DNA of 64,000 nt, taken from positions 62,001 through 126,000 of the forward strand of contig QBLS01000011.1 of the NCBI GenBank assembly GCA_003249015.1, in the 5' to 3' direction. The position numbers and the translations under genes are program-made. Each line of letters begins with the position of its first letter. Position 1 is the first letter of the stretch. This document shows positions 62,496-64,000 of the stretch, piece by piece. This DNA is from Pseudanabaena sp. GTDB taxonomy: Bacteria > Cyanobacteriota > Cyanobacteriia > Pseudanabaenales > Pseudanabaenaceae. Below the pieces are notes generated by a model, which had not been told where the DNA came from, made no database searches, and saw nothing but the letters and a program-made list of their open reading frames with translations.

Positions 62496-62552
62496 GTCAA
62501 GAGTAGCTTTTGAAGGCAAGCCTTTGGCTTGCCTTCAAAAGCTACTCTTGAC
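62496..62552. repeat. perfect 27-bp-arm palindrome
   Basis: GTCAAGAGTAGCTTTTGAAG then GCAAGCC, loop TTT, exact complement. It lies 27 bp upstream of the aroE start in the spacer to the HxlR gene. Confidence 0.9.
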
Positions 62553-62682
62553 AATGCAGATTGTTGGAGAAAACTATGACACAAATGTTTCCATAAACGC
62601 TACAGCAAAAAGAGAAAAGAGCACTGATGTGTATGGAGCTTTGACTGTGTGGAAGGTCTTTGAAAGCTTTCTTGTTTGAGAT

Positions 62683-63072
62683 TTACATTTCTATTGCTTT
62701 GGCATTATCAGTTGAATGACTAGCATCCGATTGACTACTCCGAGGAACCTGAGTGTCATCAATATGTTTCAAACCCCAAACAGTTATTACTTTCAAAACG
62801 GGACGCAAGCTTTTACCCTTCTCGGTGAGCTGATAGTTCATTCGACGAGAGTGGTTACTGTAAGGCTGTTTTTCCACCAAACCTAATTCTTCGAGCAGCT
62901 TGAGGCGGTTTGCCAAGATATTAGTTGAGATTCCTTCAGGGGATTCTAAAAACTCTTCAAAGCGTTGTTTGTGGAAGAACATCATGTCTCGGATGACAAG
63001 TAACGTCCAGCGATCGCCAATTAAGTCTAGAGTACAAGCTACAGGGCAAGGAGAGCGTTTTGGTTGGGGCAT
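62683..63072 (-). CDS. HxlR-family transcriptional regulator
   Basis: 129 residues. SPCPVACTLDLIGDRWTLLVIRDMMF, SPEGISTNILANRLKLLEELGLVEKQPYSNHSRRMNYQLTEKGKSL are the winged-helix pattern with an N-terminal Cys usual in redox- or electrophile-sensing members. It is divergent from a thioesterase gene 84 bp away. Two similar 17-bp inverted repeats in that space are likely its operators. Confidence 0.9.
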   Translation of the reverse strand: MPQPKRSPCPVACTLDLIGDRWTLLVIRDMMFFHKQRFEEFLESPEGISTNILANRLKLLEELGLVEKQPYSNHSRRMNYQLTEKGKSLRPVLKVITVWGLKHIDDTQVPRSSQSDASHSTDNAKAIEM

Positions 63073-63094
63073 AGCTAATCCAATCAGTTTGGTT

Positions 63095-63151
63095 ACTTGT
63101 ATCTTACAAGTTATGACTGCTAAACTATGTTTTGACTTGCAACTTAAAAGT
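63095..63151. promoter_or_regulatory. paired 17-bp inverted repeats, likely HxlR operators
   Basis: Site 1 ACTTGTATCTTACAAGT (63095-63111), perfect 7-bp arms. Site 2 ACTTGCAACTTAAAAGT (63135-63151) has the same layout (ACTTGYA, three bases, TAMAAGT). The centres are 40 bp apart, about four helical turns. Site 2 lies just before the thioesterase ATG. Confidence 0.75.
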
Positions 63152-63156
63152 TATAT

Positions 63157-63582
63157 ATGGACATACCAACCAATAAGCGACCGTTTGAAGTTGAGATTTG
63201 TTTGCCAGTAAGAACTTACGATATTGATTTTGCAGGTATTGTTAGCAATATTGTTTACGTTCGTTGGTTGGAAGATTTGCGCTTGGAGATGTTAGCTCAT
63301 CATTTCCCGTTGAACGAACAACTTGAGAATGGAATTGCACCTATCATTTTGCAGACAAAGATTGACTATAAGCAATCCATCAAAATTTCTCATGCTCCAA
63401 TCGGTAAGATGTGGATGAAGTCAGTGGAGTCGCTACGGTGGACTGTTAACGCAGTGATCATGGTTGATGATAAAGTTGCTGCCTTTGGTGAACAAGTTGG
63501 TATTTTTGTTAACTTACAAAACAACAAGCCCATCCGTATGCCAGAGCGATTAAAGCAGAAGTATCAAGAGTTTACGGTGTAA
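63157..63582 (+). CDS. acyl-CoA thioesterase, hotdog fold (4HBT/YbgC-like)
   Basis: 141 residues. VRTYDIDFAGIVSNIVYVRWLEDLRLEML (with the active-site Asp) and KIDYKQSIKISHAP match the 4-hydroxybenzoyl-CoA thioesterase family. Cleaves an acyl-CoA or acyl-carrier substrate, unknown here. It is divergent from the HxlR gene and probably repressed by it through the site next to its start. Confidence 0.85.
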   Translation: MDIPTNKRPFEVEICLPVRTYDIDFAGIVSNIVYVRWLEDLRLEMLAHHFPLNEQLENGIAPIILQTKIDYKQSIKISHAPIGKMWMKSVESLRWTVNAVIMVDDKVAAFGEQVGIFVNLQNNKPIRMPERLKQKYQEFTV

Positions 63583-63586
63583 TACA

Positions 63587-63645
63587 AATCCACAAAAGTG
63601 TGACTACACTTTTGTGGATTAAAGACCAAATCCAGTAAGGTTTTT
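63587..63645. repeat. composite repeat, copy 3 (short)
   Basis: AATCCACAAAAGTGT / ACACTTTTGTGGATT hairpin (63587-63620), then ACCAAATCCAGTAAGGTTTTT. The third hairpin of the other copies is missing or lost. Confidence 0.75.
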
Positions 63646-63751
63646 CAAATGAAGAATTGGCATAAGCAACATAATAAAATTGGGGTTTCCGATCAACTGA
63701 AGTCTCCTGTCGTTGCTGCTGAGGACTACCAAAAAAAAGAAGATGACAACC

Positions 63752-64000
63752 ATGCCAGAGTCTCTATTTGTCGTAATCATGACAACCCTGCCCGATCAAG
63801 ATCAAGCTAACAATATTGCCAAGATACTGGTAGAAGAGAGGTTAGCTGCTTGTGTGCAGGTGCTGCCAGCGATGACATCCACCTACATTTGGGAAGGCAA
63901 CCTGTGCCAAGAATCGGAACATCTAGTTTTGATCAAAACCCTAGAGTCAAACTATGCCGCAATAATGACTAGACTCAAATCACTACATCCCTACGAAGTA
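63752..64000 (+). CDS. cutA: CutA divalent-cation tolerance protein (partial, C-terminus cut)
   Basis: 83 residues to the window edge. ATG 63752 is preferred because AAGAAG lies at good spacing; an in-frame ATG at 63743 would add MTT. FVVIMTTLPDQDQANNIAKILVEERLAACVQVLPAMTSTYIWEGNL, ESEHLVLIKT and HPYEV are CutA1 patterns. CutA1 is a trimer linked to copper tolerance and, in cyanobacteria, to other stress. The remaining 20-25 residues lie beyond the window. Confidence 0.92.
   Translation, partial: MPESLFVVIMTTLPDQDQANNIAKILVEERLAACVQVLPAMTSTYIWEGNLCQESEHLVLIKTLESNYAAIMTRLKSLHPYEV

Overview
The window looks like a chromosomal segment of a non-heterocystous, filamentous-type cyanobacterium, probably Pseudanabaena or a close relative. 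The lineage call is inference. It rests on an allophycocyanin-B gene (apcD), cyanobacteria-typical families (DUF3288, XisH/XisI, DUF4058, Uma2, CHAT-TPR, a cyanobacteriochrome-type GAF kinase), the very frequent octamer GCGATCGC (HIP1), and long GC-tipped hairpins between almost all genes. No rRNA or tRNA gene was seen. Both edges cut genes: secD on the left and cutA on the right.

Layout. 1-4.2 kb is housekeeping: secD (partial), larB, cimA, tatC. 4.2-9.9 kb holds a CBS-PAS hybrid histidine kinase, a decaying BrnT/BrnA toxin-antitoxin locus with a fossil second brnA tail, and a HEPN-domain gene with two small genes. 10-12.2 kb has a GH57 glycosidase and a small heat-shock protein. 12.3-14.9 kb is a low-GC island: a frameshifted DUF433 gene and an AAA-ATPase plus TOPRIM-like pair that resembles two-gene anti-phage systems. 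14.9-20.1 kb has a very large phosphorelay kinase with a DXCF-type candidate photosensor and two conserved cyanobacterial proteins. 20.5-30.4 kb is metabolism and housekeeping: GT4, GIY-YIG protein, dus, phytase-like esterase, LMW-PTP, yqhD-like ADH, NUDIX, DHH, rdgB, tpiA.

31.3-35.7 kb is the most unusual part. A FemAB-like gene ends in a 39-bp sequence that recurs 2479 bp downstream, followed there by a synonymously diverged version of the same gene end. Between the copies lie xisH-xisI, a truncated antitoxin, a DUF4058 gene, a Uma2 remnant and a dispersed hairpin repeat. This is the geometry of an insertion into a gene 3' end, or of a decayed tandem duplication. 35.7-46.7 kb has apcD, a TgpA-type membrane protein whose transglutaminase catalytic residues are replaced, an ABC1/UbiB kinase, a TPM-domain protein overlapping a cyclase-like gene, a NarL-type regulator and two Uma2 genes. 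46.8-51.8 kb carries two tandem TPR-CHAT protease-like paralogues. 52.2-56 kb is a conflict cluster: MNT/HEPN pair, DUF433/DUF5615 pair, a DUF3782 nuclease-like protein and a KAP NTPase, separated by HIP1-cored repeat tracts. 56.4-64 kb returns to housekeeping: purE, a DSP-like protein, VOC protein, alaS, an AlkD-like gene, aroE, an HxlR regulator divergent from a thioesterase with a pair of likely operators, and cutA.

Genes are mostly single units capped by long hairpins with three-base loops. Short overlaps suggest operons: tatC-cimA, dus-phytase-like, cyclase-TPM, AAA-TOPRIM, xisH-xisI, MNT-HEPN, DUF433-DUF5615. A recurrent theme is decay of toxin-antitoxin and Uma2-type genes: stop at codon 2, compensating frameshifts, truncations and fossil tails.
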